NCBI GenBank assembly: GCA_015178975.1 | Contig: WHVD01000014.1 | Location: 1,054,001-1,118,000 of the forward strand | Origin: Hysterangium stoloniferum | Lineage: Eukaryota > Basidiomycota > Agaricomycetes > Hysterangiales > Hysterangiaceae | Length of the DNA: 64,000 nucleotides | Reading direction: 5' to 3' | Shown: positions 44,627 to 55,205 of the stretch, piece by piece | Position numbering within the stretch: the first letter of the stretch is position 1 | Layout: the number at the start of each line of letters is the position of its first letter | Notes under the pieces: model-generated | What the model saw: only the letters and a program-made list of their open reading frames with translations | Told to the model about the DNA's origin: nothing | The model's database searches: none | Translations under genes and position numbers: made by a program

Positions 44627-46526
44627 ATGATAACAGAGACTGCTCCTAATCTCCTTGGATTCTATCAAATGGCGACTAACCCGAAAGAATTCCCTGAACG
44701 TTTTATTGACCTCAAAAGGCAAATCGTAGACAGTGGACCCGAAGGACAAGGGCATTTCATTGCAGCATGGAACGAGCTTCTTCGTGAGCTAGCGATTGCC
44801 AGAAAGAATTTTAAGGATAAAGGCTCGGAAGTAAGTCGCGCAACGTCTTGTACACCCATAACAAAGGTAACACGTTCAATTAATACAGTATATTCCGCAA
44901 GTTGAATTTGAAGAACTGAACAGCCTTACGCCTGAAAAGACCGAAGAAATCAAGAAGTGCGGCTGTGTTGTTGTAAAGAACGTGGTTGACGACGAAGATG
45001 CCATCAAATGGAAAGAGGCTGTTAAAGACTACATATCTGCGAATCCTTCTATTCCAGGTAAGTAATTAAATCGCTATATGACTTCCATGATTGCGTTAAA
45101 CATTAATTAAAGGGTTCCCCGAAGAGAACAAACAATTCTTTCACATGTAGTGAGATATGCCTCTTTTCTCCAACCCTAGTCTCTCCCTAATATTCTCAAG
45201 CTGGTCCAAGTCGCAAGTTAAAGCTCGTTCCCATCCCAATGTTCTTGCCACTCAGAATTGGCTCAACTCTTTCTATCGCGCCGACGATAGCGCATCTCTC
45301 AAGACGCCTTTAGTCTACGCAGACAGACTGCGGATCAGACAGCCCGGTCCAACGTGGAAACATCACCCTCCGCACGTCGATGGTCAGTCTGCATCTCTTC
45401 CACACTAAGCATTGAATGCGATCATTTGCGATATGGATCAGGTGGTGCAATTGAACGGTGGGAGGATCCCGGATTGAGAAATGTCTTCGACGAGATTCTA
45501 AAGGGGAACTGGAAGGCACATGATCCCTATGATTTAGAGAAGCGATTAAAAGCGAACTCAAATATCTATGGAAGACCAGGCCAGGCAAGTGCACCGCGTC
45601 AGCTTGATAATTGAGAGATTAATGAAGTATTGGCTTTGTTTGATGTTAGTCGACTATGCTGAGGACTTTCCAAGGATGGCTAGCACTGAGGTATGATCTC
45701 TTCTCCTCTCCTACCCTGAATACCTTGTAACGTTATGCCAGCGATACCCGACCTAATGAAGGAACGATACAATGTATTTATATTTACTACTAGCTCTCCA
45801 AAAACACGCCCAAACTCATTGGTGTTAAGTTTTCCCCGATGTTAAGCTGTCTAACGCTTATCTCATTATGCGACCGTTCTTTCGCCTCGTTTCCCCACTT
45901 GTAGCGGAGGATCCATTGGATGAGAAGAACTGGGAGTTTGGTGTGTTGGGACACTCAGTCATTTTTACGTCTCCAGAATTTTATTCTGACTACCACATCA
46001 TCTAAGATGTCTCATATCCCGACTTCCCAGGAATTACTTACGATGGAGAGTTTTTCTTCGGACCGAGGCCCACTGACGCGACACACCCACATCTCAAAGT
46101 CAGTGAGTCAATGATTAGCGTGCCTCATGTAAAACCTGGGGACATGGTGTTCTGGCATTGTGTGCGTATCCACGACGATTTTCTCATGCCTCGGCTAGTT
46201 GGTAATCGGCCTATTCTAGGATCTAATTCACGCTGTAGAATTTGATCATAAGGGGATGAACGACTCGAGCGGTAACTTTGCACAAGTCTTGCCTTTTCTG
46301 ATTGTTAATTCAGCTTTCACAAGTGATGTATATCCCCGCCGCCCCAGGGACACCCAAGAACTGGTCTTATATCGAACGCCAGAAAGAACATTTCCTTCGA
46401 GGGGCACCACCTCCAGACTTTCCCCAGAATGACGGAGAAATTGGGTTCAAAGACCTCGCTAATGAAGGGGATTTTCTTAGTGAGCTCGGCAAGAGAGCGA
46501 TGGGATTAGGGATTGTGAGTGCATGA
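44627..46526 (+). CDS. DUF1479 family Fe(II)/2-oxoglutarate dioxygenase-like protein
   Basis: Eleven exons (44627-44830, 44889-45057, 45113-45146, 45201-45382, 45442-45584, 45650-45690, 45742-45773, 45830-45940, 46007-46161, 46220-46271, 46324-46526) join in phase to 441 aa, a normal length for DUF1479 proteins. Family blocks are in order: FPERFIDLKRQIV, RSHPNVLATQNWL, TPLVYADRLRIRQPG, PHVDGGAIERWEDPG, FFPDVKLSNAYLIMRPFF, HPHLKVSESMISVPHVKPGD, FWHCDLIHAVEF, VMYIPAAPGTPKN. PHVD (about residue 195) and the His of WHCDLIH (about 356-361) are the likely iron ligands of the HxD...H type. Intron 5 uses a GC donor (GCAAGT). The substrate is unknown; a small-molecule hydroxylase role is inferred from the family. 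ATG 44627 is the first; Met at 44669 is an alternative. No breaks seen. Confidence 0.92.
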
Positions 46527-47300
46527 GTAGAGTGTCTTCAGTACTCAAATTTTCTGCACACCTGTACACTGTAATTAGTCGAAGCATTTTGATTACCGTC
46601 TGCATTTCACATTGTCACTCTTCATCCTCGAGTGGAAATATTCAGTGTATTCAATGTATTATACGGTGACACGGCGTGAAAAAAGGCTCTTCGGTCTACT
46701 AGAACATCCTTCTGTATCAGTTGTAGAGGCTTTACAGAAGAGAATGTATTTCCGTGTGATTACAGGAAACGTCGCCTCAAGTGAGGAGATCGAAGCACAA
46801 TCGCACAACGAAGTTTCAAACAGAATCATTGTTTAAACAGGGAATCCGGCTAATCTGGAAACCTAAAGCAATAGCACAGTATAGAGACCGGTTTCAACCG
46901 AATCTCAAATTTTCAAAAACGACTAACAGACCGTGATAGGATGATATGTACATATATACAGAATTTGCTTGGTTCAATTTGATCACGAGGGATTTATTCC
47001 CCTCGTTGAAAACAGTGCAATGGTATTCCTCTCCTTCTCTTCATCAATGCCCCATCAAATGTAAAGTCAATTAGGCCTGCTTCCGTCCGCATCTCAGTTT
47101 TTGTATATCCATGCGCACGGGACATCACGTTAGGAAGTCTTGGAAGGAGGCAATCATTTCGTTGAAAATAGGGAGAGTTTCTTGAAAAGGTCCGTCAGGT
47201 TTGAGAAATGATCTGAGTATATGTATGATGACGAGATGATTGGACGTCGATGTGGTGATATGCCTAGTGCACACTGAAGATAGGAAGAAGGAAGAATAAT
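46527..47300. other. 3' flank of the DUF1479 gene, no gene supported
   Basis: A 74-codon open frame near 46612-46836 has no recognisable feature. Otherwise ordinary spacer. Confidence 0.4.
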
Positions 47301-47304
47301 GAAG

Positions 47305-47425
47305 ATACACAAGCCTGGGAACCCTTGCTACGCTGCGGGGCGGTCGCTTCGTGACCTGCCCCCCAACTTCGCTGCGGGCTCTGGCTTGTTGGGGGGTGAA
47401 GCCCCCCCCCCCACATCCACAACTC
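47305..47425. repeat. GC-rich island with poly-G/C runs
   Basis: About 120 bp with CTACGCTGCGGGGCGGTCGC, CTTCGCTGCGGGC, a G run and a run of about 13 C (near 47402-47414), able to fold on itself. It stands out sharply from AT-rich flanks and lies just before the minisatellite block. Confidence 0.6.
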
Positions 47426-47465
47426 TAAAGTATTTCTGAGGTCCATTGTTGTAAAAGAGAAACTG

Positions 47466-47708
47466 TTAGAACGGAAAGTGTTCGTAGAACGGAAAGTGTT
47501 CGTAGAACGGAAAGTGTTCGTAGAACGGAAAGTGTTCGTAGAACGGAAAGTGTTCGTAGAACGGAAAGTGTTCGTAGAACGGAAAGTGTTCGTAGAACGG
47601 AAAGTGTTCGTAGAACGGAAAGTGTTCGTAGAACGGAAAGTGTTCGTAGAATGGAATGTGTTTGTAGAATGGAATGTGTTCGTAGAACAGAATGTGTTCA
47701 TAGAACAG
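47466..47708. repeat. 18-bp minisatellite, about 13 copies
   Basis: Unit GAACGGAAAGTGTTCGTA, perfect for about ten copies and then degenerate. Because 18 is a multiple of three, it leaves open frames on both strands; these are not genes. Confidence 0.9.
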
Positions 47709-48025
47709 AATCAACAGTTACACAGGACTCAACAGTTACAAAGGAATCAACAGTTCCAAAAGGAATCAATGGTTCCAAAAGGAATCAACAGTTCCAAAAG
47801 GAATCAACGGTTCCAAAAGGAATCAACAGTTCCAAAAGGAATCAACGGTTCCAAAAGGAATCAACGGTTCCAAAAGGAATCAACGGTTACACAGGACTCA
47901 ATGGTTACAAAAGGAGTCAATGGTTACAAAGGAGTCAAAGGTTACAAAAGGAAACAACTGTTACAAAAGAAACAATGATTACAAAAGGAAGCAAAGGTTA
48001 CAAAAGAAATAACAGTTCCAATGGT
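47709..48025. repeat. 19-bp minisatellite, about 16 copies
   Basis: Unit like AATCAACGGTTCCAAAAGG with variants (TTAC for TTCC toward both ends). It follows the 18-bp array without a gap. Period 19 rotates the reading frame, so the open frame over it is accidental. Confidence 0.85.
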
Positions 48026-48065
48026 TGAATTGAATTATTGTGGTCACCTGAATTATTGATTCAAC

Positions 48066-48240
48066 TTAATGTATTTTATTTTGATTTAATGTATCTTATT
48101 TTGATTTATTGTATTTTATTTTGATTTAATATATTTTATTTTGATTTACTGTATCTTATTTTGATTTATTGTATTTTATTTTGATGTACTGTATTTTATT
48201 TTGATTTATTGTATTTTATTTTGATTTATTATATTGTTTT
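48066..48240. repeat. 20-bp AT-rich minisatellite, about 9 copies
   Basis: Unit TATTTTATTTTGATTTATTG with single-base variants. Third consecutive array; it runs into the Helitron helicase relic. Confidence 0.85.
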
Positions 48241-48359
48241 TGAATTCATTGAATTTGAATTTGATTTATCTTATTTTCTTTTTCAATTATTATTATTTTT
48301 TCTTGATTTATCACATTTTATTTTCATTTATTGTATTTTATTTGAATTATTATGATTTT

Positions 48360-49356
48360 ATTGAGATTTTCCCGGAAATCCTTATAGACCTCCCGATCCT
48401 TCTCCAGAGAACTGGCCTCAAAATTCCTCCATTGAAGGCCGTGGGAAATGTGCCCATGTGTAGCGTGGGAAATGCTGATATGAAGGGTGAGGGAAATGGT
48501 CCTGTGAGCAGCGTGGTACTGTTCTTGAAAAAGAATATGCGGGTGGACCAGGATGATCCAGACAGTCATCAGTTTGCTCAGTGGCTATTGGATATAGGTC
48601 ATGGAAAGGATTTACCTTTGGATCGTACAATGGATATCCCTCCTCATATGATCTGTGGTCCAGAAATGTCTGATCTAATTGCTGAGATATATCCAGACAT
48701 CCATGTGGATAGAGACCAAAGGGATTGGCAAGATGAAGACTTCTTAGACCGGGCAATTCTGTGTCCAAGGAATTCAGAAGTAGATGAGATTAATTCAGAA
48801 CTTCTGAATAAATTCCCTGGAGAGAGTCGTGTGTACCACAGTGCTGATACTGCAGAGGGAGACAGTGAGACAGAGATGTATCCTGTAGAGTATTTGAACA
48901 GCCTGAATTTTGGTGGAATCTCACCAAGTCGACTTGAGGTGAAGCCAGGAGTACCTTTGATGCTGTTATGGAACATAGATCCACAGAGGGGGCTTTTTAA
49001 TGGGACATGATTGCGACTGGTGAAAATGCAAAATCATTTGCTTCAAGTGCGGATTCTAACTGGACCATGTACTGGAAAAATGGCATTTCTTTCATGGATC
49101 AAAATAATTACAAATGATGATCAACTGCCATTTAAACTGCATCATTCCAGTGCAGTTGGCATTTGCAATGATAATTAACAAGTCACAGGGACAGTCTTTG
49201 AAAGTGCTAGGAATAGATTTGAGAATGGCAGTGTTTGGACATGGGCAATTGTATGTGGGACTTTCAAGGAGAAGAAGTTGGAATAGGATAAAAATATTAT
49301 TAAAAGAGACAAAGAGAACAGCAAATATAGTGTACAAAGATGTATTATTAGATTGA
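48360..49356 (+). pseudogene. Helitron (Pif1-like) helicase C-terminal part
   Basis: The frame to 49010 contains VVLFLKKNMRVD, HQFAQWLLDIGHGK, DFLDRAILCPRNSEVDEINS, MYPVEYLNSLNFGG and LEVKPGVPLMLLWNIDPQRG, and a second frame [20 protein letters not shown] and [10 protein letters not shown]. These are the final motifs (IV to VI) of Pif1-family helicases fused in Helitron transposons. The usual 'NGTRL' is a stop here (NGT then TGA near 49007), another break separates the two frames near 49130-49160, and the Rep domain and helicase motifs I to III are missing. So this is the 3' end of a dead Helitron. A hairpin/CTRR terminus was not identified; it should lie soon after 49356 if the end is preserved. 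Confidence 0.85.
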
Positions 49357-49359
49357 AGT

Positions 49360-49530
49360 TTTAATGTATTTATCATTTTGATTGAATTTTTTTTAATAGT
49401 GATTGTGATATGTAAATACTTAGAAGTGCTCAGAAATACTTAAGAGTGATGGATGCAGGGGCTAATTACAATTAATTGAATCTGAAGGTATTAAAGAGGG
49501 ATAGTCAGGAAATAAATTAACTCTGTGTAG
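49360..49530. other. Spacer between Helitron and MULE relics
   Basis: AT-rich; may contain the 3' terminus of the Helitron and one end of the MULE. No clear boundary seen. Confidence 0.3.
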
Positions 49531-52045
49531 CAAAATCTGGGCACAAAAATAAAGTATCTTTAGTGACATGTTTTAGTGCATCTGTTGCAGCAAGAAGACA
49601 TGTTAATGACTCTCTGGAGATCCCATCCAACTTCTCTGTGGAATCAACCCCCCGCCACATATCCATTGACTCTATAAACTTAATTCCATCTTGGACCTTG
49701 GCAATTAGACATCTTTTAGTGGTGTGTTGATCTTCCAAAGACTCTGCATCTTTGTCGACGTCATGACTGTGATTGCCCAGCACAATTATGTGTGGAAGGG
49801 ATATAGTGTAAATTGTGACTCTGTGAACCAAAACATGTGCTTGCATGTAAGAAGTGACTGCCTGTGCATAGGACAAGTACAAGAAGTAATTTTGTCATCC
49901 ATCAGTTGAACGATATATGAGGTAGCATTGTCAGAAAAGGATAGAACTTTAACCTGTTAAACTTAAACCATTAGTGTATGAAATAAATGAATCAAAATTA
50001 AATTAAATTCCTACTGTGCCATCCATGAGGTCTTCAGCTGCCGCTTCTGCTTCTGCAAAAGGAACAGTTTCTGCAAGCTTTTGGCCAGCCAATTCAGCTT
50101 TACAAAGGTGGCGATTTCGAAACCCTAGGCCACAACGAATATGTGAGCGCATGAAGTCAGGCTCAACATCTTCAGCCAGGATCCAGATTAGATAGTCAAT
50201 GCGCTGTCGTCATCCTCGTCCAATGTAGTTTGTCTTGAGGTTGGAATGCCAACTCTCAATAAAATTGTTGGTATCGATGCCATAATGGGCATGCTAAGTA
50301 GCAGATCAGCCATCTAAGTCATAGCAATAAAAAAAAATAGAAAAAGGCCAAACCCACCTTCCGCCATGCGCAAGCCCAACACTGTTTCTTGTGAATCCAT
50401 TCATCTTCCATGTATTTGACCCATACCCACTGATCACCATACTCATACTGAATGAAAGTCCATTGTTTCTCGAAGTCATGTGGGGTTTCAGATTGGAGGA
50501 GAGTGGCTAAGTGGGCCCGGAGATCTCTGAGCAGCTCTGCCCGATCTTCTTTGCATCGCATGTGTTTGAAAGAAAACTAGAAGAGTCAAAGTGAGAGAGG
50601 AGAAGAAATGAAGGAGAAAAGAAGGGAGAAAACCTTTGTGATGATATTCTTCTCCCAAGCTTGCCAGAGATGCCAATGACAGTAGAGGATGCAAATCACA
50701 TGATCATTGAATGCTTTGTTGATTCCCAAAGCCTCAGTGTCTGAGCAGTCAATCATAAATGTATTGGGATCAAGATTGCATTCCTTTTGAAGCCATTTAA
50801 GATAGTGTTCAAGGGGATAACTATTATGACATAAATAGATAGGAAACAAGTAAATAAATAATCTGCTTACTGAGACTCAAGATTGGTGAGCATGAAAGCC
50901 AATGGCACACCTCTTCCAGTAACTTGGTCACGTGTTAGAATGGTATTAAGGAATACTTTCACCTGGTTTTCACCATGGTAGGTATTGTGTGTTGAATCAA
51001 GGCAAATAACATCTCCATATTCTGCAATTAGCTACAATTAAATCAAATGTGAATATTAAATAAAAATGGATTCAAAAATAGACATACTTTGCATTGCCAA
51101 GGGGAGCAGAAGGCAAGGGTGAATCCATTGCGAGACTTCTCCCCAGGTGTAGGCTCATAAAGTGTAAACCAGCCCTTTTCTTGCAGATGCTTCATCCAGA
51201 ACTCAATACTCTCACCAAGTGCCACGGTGAGGACGGTATCAACCATAGCCTTGCGATGGATAGCATTGAAAATATCCATTGCAGAGATCTTGATACTATA
51301 TGGCAACATCACAGCATCCGGGGTAATCTATATAGAACAATGTCTAAATGTGCTGATCAATTAAATCAAAATATCACATACCTCAGAAAGCTCTTCTGAT
51401 GATAACTGAAGCATTGCTTTGATTGACTTGGTGTCAAATCCGTCACAAACCTTATTGTCCAGCCAATCTCAAACCTCTCCAGGATTTGGTGAATTTCACA
51501 TATCCTCAATGGAAGATGGATCTAATTTTAAGTGAGTGGTAATAAAAGATGTGAGATAAAACTGATGTTGTATACCATGCCCTCCATGCTGCCAATAATA
51601 GGTCACCAAAAGCCAGTCAGAGTCCACAGGTTTTTCAATGTTGATATGTGCTTCACAGCCAACCTTAATTGAAGGTCTACACTTCCGTTTCTTACTAGGA
51701 CTAAGGTTGGGATCTCGACGGTCATGCTTTATCCCACTATGGTTGCAAACAAGGCGTTGACTCCATTCCTTCTTGCATTTCCGGCTGGATTTAGGTTCTG
51801 ATGGAAAATAAGTCTTCAGGAAATTGCCATGAATGTAAGTTACATACCTGATTTATACTCATGTGTTTTTGCCCACTTTCCCATCACCAAATTATCCTTC
51901 TGCCACTGTTCCCATTCCACTGGCAATAATTGTATGACAAGGGGATTAGTTGGGTATGTCGGTGCCTGCAGGGCATGCTTCAGTATTAATCTAAGAATTT
52001 CAGAAGGCATAGGCAAAAAAAGCATGAATATTGGCCACTGTCACA
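49530..52045 (-). pseudogene. Mutator-like (MULE) transposase, multi-exon, decayed
   Basis: On the minus strand the blocks run: WEQWQKDNLVMGKWAKTHEY (about 51950), CKKEWSQRLVCNHSGIKHDR and PSIKVGCEAHINI (zinc-binding FAR1/WRKY-like N-terminus, about 51700), EFWMKHLQEKGWFT, GDVICLDSTHNT (first catalytic Asp, about 51020), FMIDCSDTEALGINKAF (second Asp, about 50740), YCHWHLWQAWEKNI, and YGIDTNNFIESWHSNLKTNY (about 50270). Exons are separated by 50-60 bp introns such as 51087-51032 and 50873-50825. At least two in-frame TGA codons are seen, one after SSIEDM (about 51500) and one after YIGRG (about 50210), so this copy is probably inactive. Terminal repeats were not found. Confidence 0.8.
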
Positions 52046-52049
52046 TCTA

Positions 52050-52346
52050 ATTACGTGCTTCTGTGGTTCAAACCTCCATGACTCGTGTGAACTTCCATAA
52101 TAGGGCCAGTGAGAATGACGCCAACAACAGCCCACCGGTAACTTAATGACTTGTGTGAACTGATTACATGATAGGCGCTGGCCTTCGGTCGGAGGTTATA
52201 AGCACACCTGTGCATATAAGTTAGTGCCCAGAGTCCAGTGGGAATTCCAGTTGTAACAGGTGGTTTCATCACCAACTCCAACATATTGTCCATCTTTTAC
52301 TTGTACTGTTTATTCACATGAAAGGAAATATCAAATAAAAATGCTT
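52050..52346 (-). mobile_element. LTR fragment (family of 38165-38975) and flank
   Basis: TAAGTTAGTGCCCAGAGTCC near 52216 followed by GGAATTCCAGTTGTAACA matches the right part of the solo LTR at 38165-38975. The rest of that LTR is missing. Confidence 0.5.
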
Positions 52347-52351
52347 GATTT

Positions 52352-52604
52352 TGTTAAAGGTATAAACAAGAATTGACCCAGCCTGGGAGTGAACCAAGGA
52401 CCTCTGGCTTTATATAAGCAGTGCTCTTAACCACTGAGCTACTGGACCTGTTAGTCTAGTGTGATATAATGGATTATATATACATATTCTATAGATCCTT
52501 CTGATGCAACACTGGGACTCATATAGTCACATCTGGACTGATGCCTACTTGGGACTTATAACAGCTTGAACATTTTAATAGATATTGTATTTCCAAATAT
52601 AACA
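52352..52604 (-). mobile_element. tRNA-bearing LTR-like mini-element, 253 bp (copy 1)
   Basis: Ends TGTTAAAGG...AAATATAACA, flanked by GATTT on both sides (52347-52351 and 52605-52609). Such 5'-TG...CA-3' ends with an exact 5-bp duplication are the mark of LTR-element integration, here by a unit with no coding capacity. Inside, 52375-52448 is tRNA-like on the minus strand. The sister copy at 63371-63625 aligns along its whole length. The orientation is given as that of the tRNA. Confidence 0.85.
52375..52448 (-). ncRNA. tRNA-like sequence inside the mini-element (copy 1)
   Basis: On the minus strand the acceptor stem GGTCCAG pairs with CTGGGTC (7 pairs), the D-arm is GCTCAGTGGTTAAGAGC and the T-arm CTTGGTTCACTCCCAGG. 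Total 74 nt. The A-box (TAGCTCAGTGGTTAAGAGC) and B-box (GGTTCACTCCC) are close to Pol III consensus. The anticodon arm (CTGCT..AGCCAG, loop with TATATA) is irregular. Likely derived from a host tRNA; service as a functional tRNA is doubtful. Confidence 0.7.
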
Positions 52605-52609
52605 GATTT

Positions 52610-53099
52610 GGCACCAGATACTTATTCCAAAGAAGTCGAGTGTGTTGTCCATATTGCAAAGTTGCTCAGTATCTATACATGATGTCAGATCACTCACTGC
52701 CTTTGAATTGCCATATTGTTTCAAGCCCATCCACTCTATGAATGCTCTTCTCAATCAATGCTCTATCAGTGCTGTATCAATTCTCAATCAATTCCAGTAA
52801 GACCAACCCAATTTCTGACTTTTGTGTTGAATGTGGTTTATTTCCCAAGAGTTAATCCTTCAACCATTACCATCAATTCAACTGTTGGCAGTTTTAAACC
52901 TTTGATATTGTTAAATTGGTAAACTGTTGACAGTTTTAAAAGGGTGACTTTCTAAAGCCCTTTACCATTTTGATTCCAAAGCCCTTTACCATTTTGATTC
53001 CAAAACAGTTTCCATTCTAAAATGGCTTCAATTCTGAAGCAGTTTCAGTTTAATGTGTAAGTTCTCTGACAATGAGCCTCATCAGGATTTCACACCAAG
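52610..53099. other. Spacer with small internal repeats
   Basis: Simple repeated phrases such as CTTTACCATTTTGATTCCAAA (twice, about 52960-53000) and CAATCAATTC-like units. No gene supported. Confidence 0.35.
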
Positions 53100-54240
53100 A
53101 CAAAGATGTTGATATGAATGACCTGTCAACCCCCTCTGCCTCTCACGGCTCCCAACGCAATATTCAACTTCTGAAATATTTGGGATGCCCGAGCTTCAAG
53201 GAGCTTCAAGGAGATCTCTCCCACTGCACTTGATTGAGGCTGAAGGGCGTCGCTTTGGAATACATTCATCGGAACCTTCACTTGGTCAGACAACAGTTCC
53301 CGCACATCACCTGACCCCCTTGTCACCACCCGCTCTACCCGACGCCATTGTTCTCTACAGTGTCGGACACTTCCCTTGTTCCCCTGCCAGCTCAGAGTCC
53401 ACTGCCCACCTCTCCCTGCTCACCTTGCATTTCCCTCGGGAGCCCCATTCATCAACCTGATATTACATTGATGGATGTTGATCACCCTATCCAGGAAGTC
53501 CTCGAGGTACCTCCCTCAGTCAGAGACCCCCCCCCCCAGCCACAGAGGTCTTCAAGGAACCTCCCCCACCCATGAAAGTCTTCAAGGAGCCTCCCCCCTT
53601 AAGCAAAAAGGCAAAGGGGAAGTGGAAGGCTGATGTTCAGGCCAATGAGCCCCTTGCCATTGACCCCTTCCTGGCCGACCCTGTTTGCAGCCCCCCGCCA
53701 CAGCCACCTTCTCCCCCTCACTCTTGGGACATGGCCGACTTGGCTCGTTTCTTACAGGCAGGTTGGATGTGCATGTCCATTAACTACCCCTCCAACATTT
53801 TCACTGTGGGACGCACATTAACGTGACTGGGGCCAACCTTGCAGCACCCCTTTCTTAAAGGGCTTATCCAGGGGTATAGCACTTCCCTCTGGTGGAGACA
53901 CGAGCTGTCCACCACTTCCCACTCCTACCCTGCCATCACTACACCCCGGCCCCCTCTCATCGCCCACATTACAGACGCCTCTGCTGATCGTGTTCGTGCC
54001 ATCATTCGAACATGCCAAAAGGCCTACGGTCGTTGGGTCTCTTCAATTCAGAAGCTGGACAGGTTGACATCTGCCAATGACATTTTGAAGTGGGAAGACA
54101 TTGCCCTTTCCTTTCACACCAAGCATCTTGCCTGGGGAAATGCTATCCTGCACCTTGGAGGTTCTTCACAGGATGCATGGGAAGGAGTTCCAAGCGTCCT
54201 TCAACACCTTCTTTGACATAGCTCTTCGACCTGAAGGGCA
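53100..54240 (+). other. Decayed gag-like or repeat-family ORF cluster
   Basis: Consecutive frames carry a Pro-rich low-complexity part (VRDPPPQPQRSSRNLPHP), LSKKAKGKWKADVQANEP, DMADLARFLQAGWMC and, up to 54216, HITDASADRVRAIIRTCQKA and KWEDIALSFHTKHLAWGNAI. This reads like one protein of a repeated basidiomycete family broken into pieces; I do not know its function and gag of an LTR element is one possibility. Short CTTCAAGGA(A/G)CCTCCCCC phrases repeat within it. Confidence 0.45.
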
Positions 54241-54241
54241 C

Positions 54242-55205
54242 TGTGAGAGGTACGGCGAAATATACTGCGGAAATATAGTCTGGATGAGCTCATACTATAT
54301 TTCCATTATTATTTCTACTTTCTCTCAATTTTATTATATGCATATAATTAGTTCAACGACCTATGCATTTGGTACATTGACTCTTGTGGGTGCATACGTG
54401 CCAGACTTATGTATTCTAGCATTGGTAGTTAGAACTCAGACACATTTTACCCTGCAACCACGACTTACCCAGACACCCAGTTAGTGTCCTGTAAGTTGTG
54501 ATTGGGGTATCGTCTTGACCGTCACAGATGGGCTTTAACTACTTGCACAATCAGAGCTTTGAACTATACTAGTTGAAACTAAAACCATTATCTCAATCTA
54601 CGCAGACTACATCCACACTACTCTGTTATTTGACTCTCTCGTTATTCTTGTCACAACCATCACATGTCACGTATTGTCACAAACATTCAAAGGTAACTTT
54701 CGACAACTCTTCAACCTATTGAATTCAACTCGACAAAACCGAACATTATTCGACACCATCGAATCTCTTTCCACATGTCTCATTTCGACGTCATATATGA
54801 TTTCATAATTAGTTCATAACATAGTCATAACAATATGATGAAAAGCATAAAAGGGCTACAAAAGGAGCGAGGGAAGTCAGTCGAAATATCTGTATATTAG
54901 TGATATTAGTAATCTACTTTGTCGTAACTTCTTTGACAAATACTTCTGTGAGTTCTCGCGACTGGTAATAGCCTCTTACTTCATCGACAGGGCGAATATA
55001 TACTTCGTCAAATGAGGCTTTCGAGTTCGATTAGTAGAATATTATTCGACTTTATTGAAGAATAATCGATTCGTGACAATTCTCTTCAACACTCGAGCAG
55101 TCATTCAGAATCGTACTTTACAGTCGATTCTCCTTTATTCATTTCAGCTCTCTATTCTACTTTAGATAGCTAATTCACTCGACCATATTGAACTAAACAG
55201 TCAAC
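54242..55205 (+). mobile_element. LTR relic, 'TGTGAGAGG' family, split by a solo LTR
   Basis: Starts TGTGAGAGGTACGGCG like the solo LTR at 35638 and follows it block by block until about 55205, where pol-like sequence begins. The 430-bp solo LTR at 54649-55078 is inserted in it. Its right end and target duplication are not defined, so it may be truncated. Confidence 0.75.
54649..55078 (-). mobile_element. Solo LTR, 'TGTCAC...GTGACA' family, 430 bp, nested
   Basis: Reverse orientation: starts at 55078 (TGTCACGAATCG) and ends at 54649. Flanked by ATTCT on both sides (54644-54648 and 55079-55083). Third well-preserved copy of the family in the window. Confidence 0.9.

Noticed and set aside
47478-47978. 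Open frame of KVFVER repeats and antisense FPFYEH repeats
   Set aside because: Both come from an 18-bp minisatellite, which keeps any frame open; no start context, promoter or non-repeat domain.
866-48240. Tandem arrays considered as CRISPR
   Set aside because: Units are head to tail without variable spacers and the genome is eukaryotic.
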